From positions 1 to 64,000 of the forward strand of contig NZ_JARGNB010000006.1 of the NCBI RefSeq assembly GCF_030167915.1: 64,000 nt of DNA. Reading direction: 5' to 3'. Made by a program: the position numbers and the translations under genes. How positions within the stretch are numbered: position 1 is the first letter of the stretch; each line of letters opens with the position of its first letter. The notes under the pieces are model-generated. The model was not told the DNA's origin. It searched no databases and was given only the letters and a program-made list of their open reading frames with translations. Source of the stretch: Aquabacterium humicola. GTDB lineage: Bacteria > Pseudomonadota > Gammaproteobacteria > Burkholderiales > Burkholderiaceae_C. Below, piece after piece: positions 53,011-62,828 of the stretch.

Positions 53011-53667
53011 CGGAACGGCCGGGCGGCGCTCGTCTGCCGATGCCGTCGTGTCGCTGCGCGTTTCGCCGGCACGCAGCCCGGCCTGCAGGTACCAGTCGTG
53101 GAAGTACACCCGCGCCTTCTTGCGGCACTGCGACAGGTACTCACGCGTCGCGCCCGGGCTGCGGCCGAGCAGCGTCGCGATCTCGGCCGGCGACAGCTCG
53201 TCCTCGGCGATCCAGCGCAGCACCTCGGCGGCGGCCGGATGGTCGCGGCGGAAGCGCTGGGCGCAGGCGCGGTACAGCGCCTCGAGCTCGGCATCGCGCC
53301 ACTGCTGCTCGGGCGTCGCGACCGGGGCGGCGCGCTGCAGCGCGGCCTCCACCTCGGCCAGCACGCGGCCCTGCGCATCGTCCAGCGGCGACTCGGGCCG
53401 GCGCCGGCGCAGTTCGTCGGCCGCGCGGTGGCGCAGCACCGTCTTCAGCCACGGGAACAGCTCCGACTCGCCGCGGTACTGCGCGCAGCGCTGCCAGGCG
53501 CGGATCAGGGTGTCCTGCACCAGGTCGCGTGCGGCCTGCAGCTCGCCGAGCGCGCACATCGCTTCGTGCAGCAGCGCGCGGCCGTAGTCGCGCTGCAGCA
53601 TGCGCAGCGCCTCGGCGATTCGGGGTCCGCCGTCGCTGCAGGCGCGCATGAAGTCGTGGCGGTCCAT
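52966..53667 (-). CDS. ECF-type RNA polymerase sigma factor
   Basis: A 233-residue sigma-70-family protein. Region 2 has ARDLVQDTLIRAWQRCAQYR and FPWLKTVLRHRAADELRRRR; region 4 has LSPAEIATLLGRSPGATREY and LSQCRKKARVYFHDW. ATG 53667 is chosen as it begins just before region 2 and sits near family size; in-frame ATGs at 53781 and 53844 would overrun the divergent promoter region. The C-terminal 35 residues are a non-conserved tail, partly encoded by a repeat. It heads the sigma/anti-sigma/CHAT/Calx-beta cluster and probably drives it. Confidence 0.85.
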   Translation of the reverse strand: MDRHDFMRACSDGGPRIAEALRMLQRDYGRALLHEAMCALGELQAARDLVQDTLIRAWQRCAQYRGESELFPWLKTVLRHRAADELRRRRPESPLDDAQGRVLAEVEAALQRAAPVATPEQQWRDAELEALYRACAQRFRRDHPAAAEVLRWIAEDELSPAEIATLLGRSPGATREYLSQCRKKARVYFHDWYLQAGLRAGETRSDTTASADERRPAVPKTLDPPRGDRRVAP

Positions 53668-53842
53668 CGTCCGGCCCAGGAGGCGGGGGCAGGAAAGTCC
53701 ACGATGCCACAGGCGGGCCCGGCGAAGGGAGGGGGAAACGCGCAGCCCGGCCGGCAGCGCGCAGGCAAGCAGTTCGGCCATCGTTCGGCAGGGACGGATC
53801 AGCCGCCGCAACGTCAGGCCGACGCGGTAGAGAATGCCGTGC

Positions 53843-55353
<1,511 letters not shown>

Positions 55354-55357
<4 letters not shown>

Positions 55358-56658
55358 TCATCGCGGCCATGCGCAAGCGGCGGTGGCTGGCGTTGGCCCT
55401 GGCAGGTTCGGTGATGGGTGCCGGCGTGGCGGCCCAGCCCGAGGCTGCCGGCAGCGGCCTGCGCTTCGACGGCTTCGGCACGCTGGGCGTCGCGTCGGCC
55501 GACATGGACCCGCCGTACAGCTTCCTGCGCGAAGTGTCGCAGCCGGCCAGCGGCCGCCGCACGCGCGCCGATGCCGACAGCCGGCTCGGCCTGCAGCTGA
55601 ACTGGTCGCCGAGCCCGCGCTGGGACGTGGTCGGCCAGGCGGTGCTGAGCCGGCGCGCGCCGAGCAGCCCGGCGCGCGAGGCCATCAGCCTGGCCTTCGC
55701 GGCCTGGCACCCGGCCGCCGGCTGGGACCTGCGCGCGGGCCGTCTCGCGCTGGACGCCTTCCTGCTGGCCGACTACCGCCATGTCGGCTATGCGTATCCG
55801 TGGGTGCGGCCATTCCCCGAGTTCTACGGCTGGATGCCGTTCCAGTCGATCGACGGCGCCGACGCGACGCTGCGCTGGACCGATCGCGGCGGTGCGAACT
55901 GGCGCGCGAAGCTGCTCGCCGGGCGCTCGCGCGTGACGATTCCCGGCCCGAGCGAAAGTGGCGACGTGGTGCTGCGCACGAAAGGCACTGGCGGCCTGGT
56001 GCTGACGCGCGAAGCCGATGGCCTGACGCTCAAGCTGAGCCTGATCCACTCGCGCAGCCGGCTGGTGCCGACGGCGCAGTTCCAGCCGCTGCTCGACGGC
56101 CTGCGTGCGCTGCAGGCGCTGCCGCTGCCGCTGGCCCCGGAGGCCGCGGAGGCCGAGCGGCGGCTGCCGTTCCGCTGGTTCGGTGCCAGTTATGCCGGGC
56201 TCGGCGGCAGCTACGAGCAGGGCGCCTGGCTGCTGCATGCCGAGGCCAGCGTGATCCGCGCCGAGCACACCTCGAACGACGGCCGCCATGCCTATGCCAG
56301 CATCGGCCGCCGCTTCGGCGACGTGACGGCCTATGTCGCGGCCGCCGAAGCGCGCTCGACGCTGGCCCCGGCCGCCTCGCCCGACTGGGCGGCGCAGCTG
56401 CTGCCGATCGCCGGCCCGGTCGCGGCGGCGCAGGCCCAGGCCCTCGGTGAAGCGGCGCGCGCCGCCGGCGATGCGGGGCGGCTCGACCAGCGCTCGCTCG
56501 GCATCGGCGCGCGCTGGGACTTCGCCGACCGGCGCGCGCTGAAGGTCCAGCTCGACCGCGTGCGCATCGGCCCCACCGGCTCCGGGCTGTGGGGCCGCGC
56601 CGGCCCGCAGCCCGCGCGTGGCCACGTGCTGTCGGCCTCGCTCGACTTCGTGTTCTGA
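55354..56658 (+). CDS. Outer-membrane porin-like beta-barrel protein
   Basis: A 434-residue exported protein. The ATG at 55354 overlaps the activator stop; ATG 55369 would remove five residues. The signal peptide ends near GAGVAAQP. The mature sequence has alternating hydrophobic strands (GFGTLGVASADMD, RLGLQLNWSPSPRWDVVGQA, VSASLDFVF at the end) and an aromatic terminal residue, indicating an outer-membrane barrel. Function is probably passive diffusion of small anions. It is followed by a PstS-like protein and a diguanylate cyclase. Confidence 0.8.
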
Positions 56659-56663
56659 CGACC

Positions 56664-57116
56664 ATGAAGCACGCGGCCGCCCGTTTCGCGACCTGCCTGG
56701 CGCTGCTGCCGGCCGGGTTGGCGGTCGTCTCGTCCGCCGCTCATGCCGAGAGTTATGTCGTCGTGCACCCGGCGAATCCACTGAAGGCGCTGACGCAGAA
56801 GGAGGCGGTCGACCTCTTCATGGGCAAGACCCGCCACTTCCCGAACGGCGACTTCGCGCTGGCCTTCGACCTGCCGCGCGACAGCCCGGCCCGCGCGGCC
56901 TTCTATCAGGCGCTGACCGGCCAGGGCGTCGCGCAGGTCAACAGCTACTGGGCGCGGCTGATGTTCACCGGCCAGACACTGCCGCCGCAGCCGGTGCCCG
57001 ACGAAGCGGCGATGGCCGAGCTGGTCAGGCGCAACCCGAGCGCGATCGGCTACCTGTCGCGCGAGCCCGGCGACCGCGGGCTGCGCATCGTGCTGGTGCT
57101 CAAGGATGGGCACTAG
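56664..57116 (+). CDS. PstS-like phosphate-binding-domain protein
   Basis: A 150-residue exported protein. The signal peptide runs to about 29 (SSAAHAES). It is much shorter than PstS (about 320 residues) and has only one lobe of the fold (YVVVHPANPLKALTQKEAVD, LFMGKTRHFPNG, SAIGYLSREPG). Such mini-proteins occur in porin-and-cyclase clusters and may sense or bind a small anion. It overlaps the cyclase gene by 11 bp. Confidence 0.82.
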   Translation: MKHAAARFATCLALLPAGLAVVSSAAHAESYVVVHPANPLKALTQKEAVDLFMGKTRHFPNGDFALAFDLPRDSPARAAFYQALTGQGVAQVNSYWARLMFTGQTLPPQPVPDEAAMAELVRRNPSAIGYLSREPGDRGLRIVLVLKDGH

Positions 57117-58800
57117 GGCGCACGAGCGCGCCGGCCCGGCGCCGGCGACACCGGGCGAGGCGCCGTCGTCCGACGGCACGCACCGCGCGCTGCCGCTGCT
57201 GCGCCTGCGCAGCCTGCAGCTGCATTTCACGCTGGTGCTGGTGGCCGGCGCCGCGGTGGTCAGCGCGTTGCTGGGCACGCTGTCGTACTACATCGGCTAC
57301 GAGCGCGCGATCGGCTTCCGCCGCGACGCGCTGGGCGCGATGCTGCAGGCGGTGGAGAAGAGCGCGGCGGTGGGCGCCTACGCGCGCGACCGCATCCTGC
57401 TCGACGAGCTGACCGACGGCCTCGCGCGCAATCCGCTGGTCGCGCGCGTGGAAGTGCTGGCGCCGGACGGGACGCTGCTGGCGCAGCGCGGCGCCGCGCG
57501 TACGGCCGACGCGGCCGACGTGGTGGTCGAGGCGCGGCTGGCGGCGCCCTTCGATGCGAACGAGTCGGTCGGCCGGCTGCGCATCGTCGCCGACCCGGAC
57601 CGCGTGCGCGCCGACGCGCGCGGCCGCGCCGCGACGCTGGCCGCGGCGATGGTCGCGCAGACCGCGGTGCTCGCCTTGCTGCTGTACGTCTTCGGTGCGC
57701 GGGTGGTGTCGCAGCCGATCGTGCGGCTGGCGCGCGAGCTGCGCGAGGCCCAGCCCGGCAGCGGCCGCCGGCTGACGACGCCGTGGAGCCACCGCGATGA
57801 CGAGCTCGGCACCTTGATCGCCGGCGCCAACGCACTGCTCGACACCAATGACGCGGCGCTGGCGCGCGAACGCGAGCTGCGCGCCAGCATCGAGGTGATG
57901 GAAGCGCAGTACCGGCAGATCTTCGACTCGACCAGCGCCGGCATCTTCGTGCTCGGGCCCGACGGCCGGCTGATCAACGGCAACCCGACGGTGCTGAAGG
58001 TCATCGGCATGCCGGTCGACGAAGTGCGGCGTTGGCAGGGCGGGGAGTTCATCCAGCGCGTGTTCGCGCGGCCCGACCGGGTCGAGGCGATGATCGACGA
58101 ATCGATCGCCCGCGGCGAGACGGTCTCGGCCGACCTCGAGCTGCTGCGCCGCGACGCGGAGCCGCGCTGGGTGCACTGCCTGATCTCGGTACAGGGGGAT
58201 GCGGCCAGCGGCAGCGACATGATCGAAGGCGTGATGTACGACATCACCGAACGGCGCCGCGCCGAGCACGACGCGCGCCACCAGGCCGAGCACGACCCGT
58301 TGACCGGGTTGAAGAACCGCGCCGCGTCCGAGGCGCAGATCGACCGCTTCATCGCCGAGGCCGCGGCAGCCGGCGGCGAGATGGCGCTGCTGTACATCGA
58401 CCTCGACGGCTTCAAGCAGGTCAACGACCGCCTCGGCCACAAGGCCGGCGACGTGGTGCTGCAGCGCTGCGCGGCCCGCCTGCAGTCGGCGGTGCGGCGC
58501 ACCAGCGACCTCGTCGGCCGCATCGGCGGCGACGAGTTCGTCGTCGCGCTCGGCCACAGCGGGCCGCAGGACGCGGCGCTCGGCCAGATCGCCCGCACGA
58601 TCGTCACGCGCCTGTGCGAGCCGCAGGAAGTGGATGGCGAGCCGGTGCAGATCGGGGCGTCGATCGGCATCGCCTGCTACCCGCACCATGGCACGGTGCG
58701 GCGGCAGCTGATGCAGGCGGCCGACGAGGCGATGTACGAGGTCAAGCGCTCGGGCAAGAACAGCTTTGCGATGGCGGCGGCGCCGGGCCGCGCGGGCTGA
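57106..58800 (+). CDS. Membrane diguanylate cyclase with HAMP, PAS and GGDEF domains
   Basis: A 564-residue enzyme making cyclic di-GMP. Membrane segments at about 42-64 and 175-198 flank a periplasmic CHASE8-type sensor. HAMP at about 200-250 is followed by PAS (about 265-385). The active site GGDEF is at 474-478. An allosteric I-site RxxD lies at 465-468, five residues before it, so product inhibition is expected. No EAL domain is present. The order porin, PstS-like protein and cyclase suggests that the periplasmic binding protein feeds a signal to the cyclase. Confidence 0.92.
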   Translation: MGTRAHERAGPAPATPGEAPSSDGTHRALPLLRLRSLQLHFTLVLVAGAAVVSALLGTLSYYIGYERAIGFRRDALGAMLQAVEKSAAVGAYARDRILLDELTDGLARNPLVARVEVLAPDGTLLAQRGAARTADAADVVVEARLAAPFDANESVGRLRIVADPDRVRADARGRAATLAAAMVAQTAVLALLLYVFGARVVSQPIVRLARELREAQPGSGRRLTTPWSHRDDELGTLIAGANALLDTNDAALARERELRASIEVMEAQYRQIFDSTSAGIFVLGPDGRLINGNPTVLKVIGMPVDEVRRWQGGEFIQRVFARPDRVEAMIDESIARGETVSADLELLRRDAEPRWVHCLISVQGDAASGSDMIEGVMYDITERRRAEHDARHQAEHDPLTGLKNRAASEAQIDRFIAEAAAAGGEMALLYIDLDGFKQVNDRLGHKAGDVVLQRCAARLQSAVRRTSDLVGRIGGDEFVVALGHSGPQDAALGQIARTIVTRLCEPQEVDGEPVQIGASIGIACYPHHGTVRRQLMQAADEAMYEVKRSGKNSFAMAAAPGRAG

Positions 58801-58809
58801 GCGCGCGGG

Positions 58810-61308
58810 TCAGCCGATCGCCGTCTCCGCGGCGACGATGCGCGCCAGCTGGCCGCTCACTTTGTCGTTCAGCTCGCGCAGCGCCTTCAGCTGCAGCGCG
58901 ACCTCGTCCGGCGCGATATCTGCAGAAGCCAGGGCCTGCCGGACCGACGCCGCCTGCATCGCCACCTCGCGCAAGCCGAGCGTCGCCGCCGCGCCACCCA
59001 GCGCATGCAGCAGCCGCAGCAGCTCGTCGACCGCGTCGGCCTGGTACAGCCGCAGCGCCTCGTGGCCATCCTGCGCGTGCAGCCGGTGGTAGGTCGCGAG
59101 CAGGCTGCGGTAGAGCTTCAGGTTGCCGCCCAGGCGTTCGAGCCCGTCGCGCACGTCGACCGTCGGCAGCAGCCCCTGCAGCGCCTGCACGTCGCCGTCC
59201 GCAGCCGGTGTGGCGGCGGCCGCGGCTGCGGCCGCCGTCGAGGCGCCGGGCACGATCCACGTCAGCAGCATCGTCTCCAGCGCTTCGGGGCTCACCGGCT
59301 TCGGCAGGTGCGCGTTCATGCCGGCGTCCAGGCAGTCCTGGCGGTCGCGTTCGAGCGCCGAGGCGCTCATCGCGACCACCGGCACGCCGCCGTTGGGCAG
59401 CCGGCGCAGCAGCCGCGTCGCCTGCAGGCCGTCCATCACCGGCATCTGCACGTCCATCAGCACCAGGTCGAAGGCCGCGGCGCGCAGGCGGTCGAGCGCG
59501 TTGATGCCGTCCTGCGCGATCGTCACCTGCAGGCCGGCGTTGGCCAGCATCTCGCCGGCGACCTGCTGGTTGATCGGGTTGTCCTCGACCAGCAGCACGC
59601 GCGCGCCGCGGATCGCCTGCAGGGCCGCCGCGCGCTCGGCCGGCGGCCGCGGCGCAAGGCCTGCATCGTCGGCCGGCCGGCCGAAGCGCGCGCTGAAGCT
59701 GAACTCCGAGCCGCGTCCCGGTTCGCTGCGCACGGTGATCTCGCCGCCCATCATCTCGACCAGGCGCTTGCAGATCACCAGGCCCAGCCCGGTGCCGCCG
59801 AAGCGCCGCGTCGTCGAGCGGTCGGCCTGCGCGAAGGGCTTGAACAGCCCGGCGGCCTGGTGCGGCGTCAGGCCGATGCCGCTGTCCTGCACGGCAAAGC
59901 GCAGCACCGCGTGCTCGGCCTGCTGCGCGAGCAGCGTCGCGCTGATCACCACCCGGCCTTCGCGGGTGAACTTCAGCGCGTTGCCGACCAGGTTGTTGAG
60001 CACCTGCGACAGCCGCAGCGCATCGCCGACCAGGCGCGGCGGCAGCGCCGGGTCGAGCTCGACCGCCAGCGCCAGGCCGGCCAGCTCGGCGCGTGCGGAG
60101 AACAGGCCGGTGACGTCGTGCACCACCCGGCCGGGCTCGAAGACCTCCTGCTCCAGCGCCAGCTTGTCGGCTTCGATCTTCGAGTAGTCGAGGATGTCGT
60201 CGAGCAGCCGCATCAGCGACTTCGATGCCGCCTGCACCTTCACCAGGTAGTCGCGCTGGCGCGCATCCAGCGGCGTGGCCAGCGCCAGGTGCGTCAGGCC
60301 GATGATGGCGTTCATCGGCGTGCGCACCTCGTGGCTCATGTTGGCGACGAAGCGGCCCTTGGCTTCGTCGGCCGCCTGCGCGGCGTCGCGCGCGGCGGCC
60401 AGCTCGGTGGCGCGGTCGTGTTCCTCGCGGTGCATCTGCACCAGCCGGGCATGCAGCCGGCCGTTCTCGACCAGCAGTTCCATCAGCACGTAGCTGGCGG
60501 CGAACAGGCCGTAGATGCGGCCGAAGTAGAAGCCCAGGTCGAAGCGGCCGGCATTGAAGACCGCGGACAGCGCGACGTCGGCGATCCACGCGCCCATCAC
60601 CACCAGCAGCCACAGGTCGAGCACGCTGCGGCGCCGGCCCGCGGCCAGTTGCCAGGCCAGCACCGCGAAGGCCGCGGCCGCCGCCAGCCACACGCTGCCG
60701 ACGACCATCAGCATCGCCGGCGTGTAGCGGTTACCGGCCATGATCGGCGGCAGCAGCGCCTCCCCGGCGGTGGCCAGGCGCACCAGCGCCGCGGCGACCG
60801 CCAGCAGCAGCAGTCCGCCGACCAGCACCTGGCGCGGCGACAGCGGCGCGTGCGGATCGCCGCGTGCGTAGGCGATCACCAGCAGCGGGAAGCCGGCATG
60901 CCAGAACATGTAGAGCCACGCGGTGCTCTGCGCGCCACCGCCGATCAGCCCGCCCGGCGCGAACAGGCCCGGAAAGCTCAGCAGGTGCGCGCCGGCCAGC
61001 AGCGCAGTGAAGAGGTAGGCGCCGGCCAGCAGCGCCAGCCCGCGCGCGCGGGCGACGCGGTACTGGCCGGCGAGCAGCGCCGCGGTGATCAGGTCGCTGA
61101 CGATGAGCGCCGATTCGTAGACCGGGATGAAGCCGGGCAGCGGCGGCAGCGGCTGTTTCGCGAAAGGCAGCAGCGCGGCGCAGACCAGCGCCGAGCCGGC
61201 GACCATGCCGAGCGCGCGGCGGCGCATGCCGGCCGGCACGCCGTCGGACGACAGCACCAGCGGTCCGGCCAGCGCCGCGCGATCCTCGTCGATCCGCGCG
61301 GCGGTCAA
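58810..61308 (-). CDS. Hybrid histidine kinase with membrane sensor, receiver and HPt domain
   Basis: An 832-residue kinase if translation starts at TTG 61308, which overlaps the upstream stop (TTGA); ATG 61227 is an alternative. The N-terminal 280 residues hold about eight membrane segments of MASE4 type (LPGFIPVYESALIVSDLITA). The kinase core has NMSHEVRTPMNAIIGLTHLA and the ATPase motifs NLVGNALKFT and GTGLGLVICK. A receiver carries LVLMDVQMPVMDG. A C-terminal HPt domain has the acceptor H768 (LLHALGGAA), in which the usual Lys of H-x-L-K-G is Gly. A full H-D-H phosphorelay in one protein is thus present. Confidence 0.9.
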   Translation of the reverse strand: MTAARIDEDRAALAGPLVLSSDGVPAGMRRRALGMVAGSALVCAALLPFAKQPLPPLPGFIPVYESALIVSDLITAALLAGQYRVARARGLALLAGAYLFTALLAGAHLLSFPGLFAPGGLIGGGAQSTAWLYMFWHAGFPLLVIAYARGDPHAPLSPRQVLVGGLLLLAVAAALVRLATAGEALLPPIMAGNRYTPAMLMVVGSVWLAAAAAFAVLAWQLAAGRRRSVLDLWLLVVMGAWIADVALSAVFNAGRFDLGFYFGRIYGLFAASYVLMELLVENGRLHARLVQMHREEHDRATELAAARDAAQAADEAKGRFVANMSHEVRTPMNAIIGLTHLALATPLDARQRDYLVKVQAASKSLMRLLDDILDYSKIEADKLALEQEVFEPGRVVHDVTGLFSARAELAGLALAVELDPALPPRLVGDALRLSQVLNNLVGNALKFTREGRVVISATLLAQQAEHAVLRFAVQDSGIGLTPHQAAGLFKPFAQADRSTTRRFGGTGLGLVICKRLVEMMGGEITVRSEPGRGSEFSFSARFGRPADDAGLAPRPPAERAAALQAIRGARVLLVEDNPINQQVAGEMLANAGLQVTIAQDGINALDRLRAAAFDLVLMDVQMPVMDGLQATRLLRRLPNGGVPVVAMSASALERDRQDCLDAGMNAHLPKPVSPEALETMLLTWIVPGASTAAAAAAAATPAADGDVQALQGLLPTVDVRDGLERLGGNLKLYRSLLATYHRLHAQDGHEALRLYQADAVDELLRLLHALGGAAATLGLREVAMQAASVRQALASADIAPDEVALQLKALRELNDKVSGQLARIVAAETAIG

Positions 61309-62456
61309 TTCGCCGTCTCGCCGAGCGTGAAGTAGAAGCTGGCGCCCGCGCCGGGCGTCGCGTCGGCCCAGACCTCGCCGCCGTGGCGGTGCACGACGCG
61401 CTCGACGATCGACAGCCCGACGCCGTTGCCCTCGAACTCGTCGGGCCGGTGCAGGCGCTGGAAGGCCTGGAACAGCTGTTCGGCCTGCGCCATGTCGAAG
61501 CCGGAGCCGTTGTCGCGCACGTGGAACACGGTGCGGCCGTCGCGCCGCGCGCTGCCGATCTCGATGCGGGCCGCGGGGGTGTGGCGGGTGAACTTGAAGG
61601 CGTTGGACAGCAGGTTCATGTAGACCTGGCGCAGCAGCGAGGCATCGCCGTCGACGGTGGGCAGTTCGCCGAAGGTGATCTCGGCGCCGTGCGCGGCCTG
61701 GTGGCGCTTCAGGTCCTCCAGCACGTCCTGCACCAGGGGCTGCAGCGCGACGGGGCGTCGCTCGAGCGCCTGGCGACCCAGGTGCGACAGCCGCAGCAGG
61801 TCGTCGATGAGCCGGTTCATGCGCCGCGCCGAGGACTCGATGTCGGCCAGCCACTGCTGGTGCCGGGGTTCCAGCGTCGACGACGCATGCTTGCGCAGCA
61901 GCAGCGCGAAGCCGAGCACCGCGTTCAGCGGCGAGCGCAGGTCGTGCGACGCCGAGCGGGTGAAGGCATCGAGCTCGCGGTTGCTGGCTTCCAGGTCGGC
62001 GACGTGGCGGCGCACGCGCTGCTCCAGCTCGGCGTTCTGCTGGCGCAGCCGCCGCATGGCCAGGCCGCGCTCGATGGCCGCCAGCACGCCGTCGAGCTGG
62101 AAGGGCTTGAGCAGGTAGTCGCCGGCACCGGCGCGCATCGCCTCGACGGCGCTGCCGATGGTGCCCTCGGCGGTCATCAGCAGCACCGCGATCAGCGGGT
62201 CGATCCGAAGGGCCTCGCGGGTCAGCGCGATGCCGTCGGTGCCGGGCATCACCAGGTCGGTCAGCAGCATGTCGTGGCTGCCCGGACGCAGGTGGACCAG
62301 GGCTTCGGCGGCGCTGCTGCAGCCGGTGATCTGGAAGCCGCGGCCTTCGAGCGCACCGCACAGCGCCAGCAGCTGCACCGGCTCGTCGTCGACGATCAGC
62401 AGCCGTGCGGGCGAAGCCGCCGTGCCGTTCCAACCGGTGCGTTGCTGGCCGCTCAT
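61305..62456 (-). CDS. Receiver-histidine kinase protein
   Basis: A 383-residue cytoplasmic protein from ATG 62456. An N-terminal receiver (D in MLLTDLVMPGTDG, K in DYLLKPFQ) is joined by a coiled coil (about 135-165) to a kinase module: ASHDLRSPLNAVLGFALLL, then MNLLSNAFKFT and GNGVGLSIVERVV. Such receiver-first kinases are phosphorylated by another kinase. It is co-translated with the hybrid kinase downstream, forming a two-protein relay. No DNA-binding output is in the pair. Confidence 0.9.
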   Translation of the reverse strand: MSGQQRTGWNGTAASPARLLIVDDEPVQLLALCGALEGRGFQITGCSSAAEALVHLRPGSHDMLLTDLVMPGTDGIALTREALRIDPLIAVLLMTAEGTIGSAVEAMRAGAGDYLLKPFQLDGVLAAIERGLAMRRLRQQNAELEQRVRRHVADLEASNRELDAFTRSASHDLRSPLNAVLGFALLLRKHASSTLEPRHQQWLADIESSARRMNRLIDDLLRLSHLGRQALERRPVALQPLVQDVLEDLKRHQAAHGAEITFGELPTVDGDASLLRQVYMNLLSNAFKFTRHTPAARIEIGSARRDGRTVFHVRDNGSGFDMAQAEQLFQAFQRLHRPDEFEGNGVGLSIVERVVHRHGGEVWADATPGAGASFYFTLGETAN

Positions 62457-62828
62457 CGTTGCCCTGCCGCTGCGTTCGGATGATAGGAAGGAGAGCACTG
62501 CACCCGACCCTCTCCCGCCGCGCAGCATGCCATGCAGCGCGACCGGTGTCAGGGCCCATTGCGCCGGGGCGGGGCATTCGCCTGGAATTCAGACACCGCC
62601 ATCACGCGGTTGACCGGATATCGGACATTCATGGTGACTGAATTTCGGGCAATCGAGCCGCTGGCGGCGGTGATGTGCACTGGAAGCGCGCGCACACCGC
62701 CCGCTTTCCTGCGGTTTGCTCGGGGTTTGCACTAGGTTCGTGCGTTCCGGCATGGGCGTTGCACAGGAGTTGCCCGACCGCGGGCCGAGGTCGTCCCGCG
62801 CCATTCATTCCAACGAGGAGCATCACCG
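62457..62828. other. 372-bp divergent region before the final binding protein
   Basis: It carries the promoters of the receiver-kinase gene (minus) and the binding-protein gene (plus). G+C content is slightly lower. A fragment resembling half of the inverted repeat at 32672 (GAATTTCGGGCAAT) occurs near 62639-62652, too degenerate to call. The sigma-54-like element is listed separately. Confidence 0.55.
62748..62764 (+). promoter_or_regulatory. Sigma-54-like (-24/-12) promoter
   Basis: CGGCATGGGCGTTGCAC: the GG at 62749-62750 and GC at 62761-62762 lie 12 bases apart, with TTGCA intact. It would give a leader of about 55 bases before the ATG at 62829. Confidence 0.6.

Noticed and set aside
49204-53667. 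Type III-E CRISPR (Craspase) locus
   Set aside because: A TPR-CHAT gene and a sigma factor are present but no effector ribonuclease, adaptation genes or array were seen, and the CHAT protein appears secreted.
53668-53842. Longer N-terminus of the ECF sigma factor (starts at 53781 or 53844)
   Set aside because: The added residues are Arg/Leu/Pro-rich, not sigma-like, and would cover the shared promoter region; a minority chance remains.
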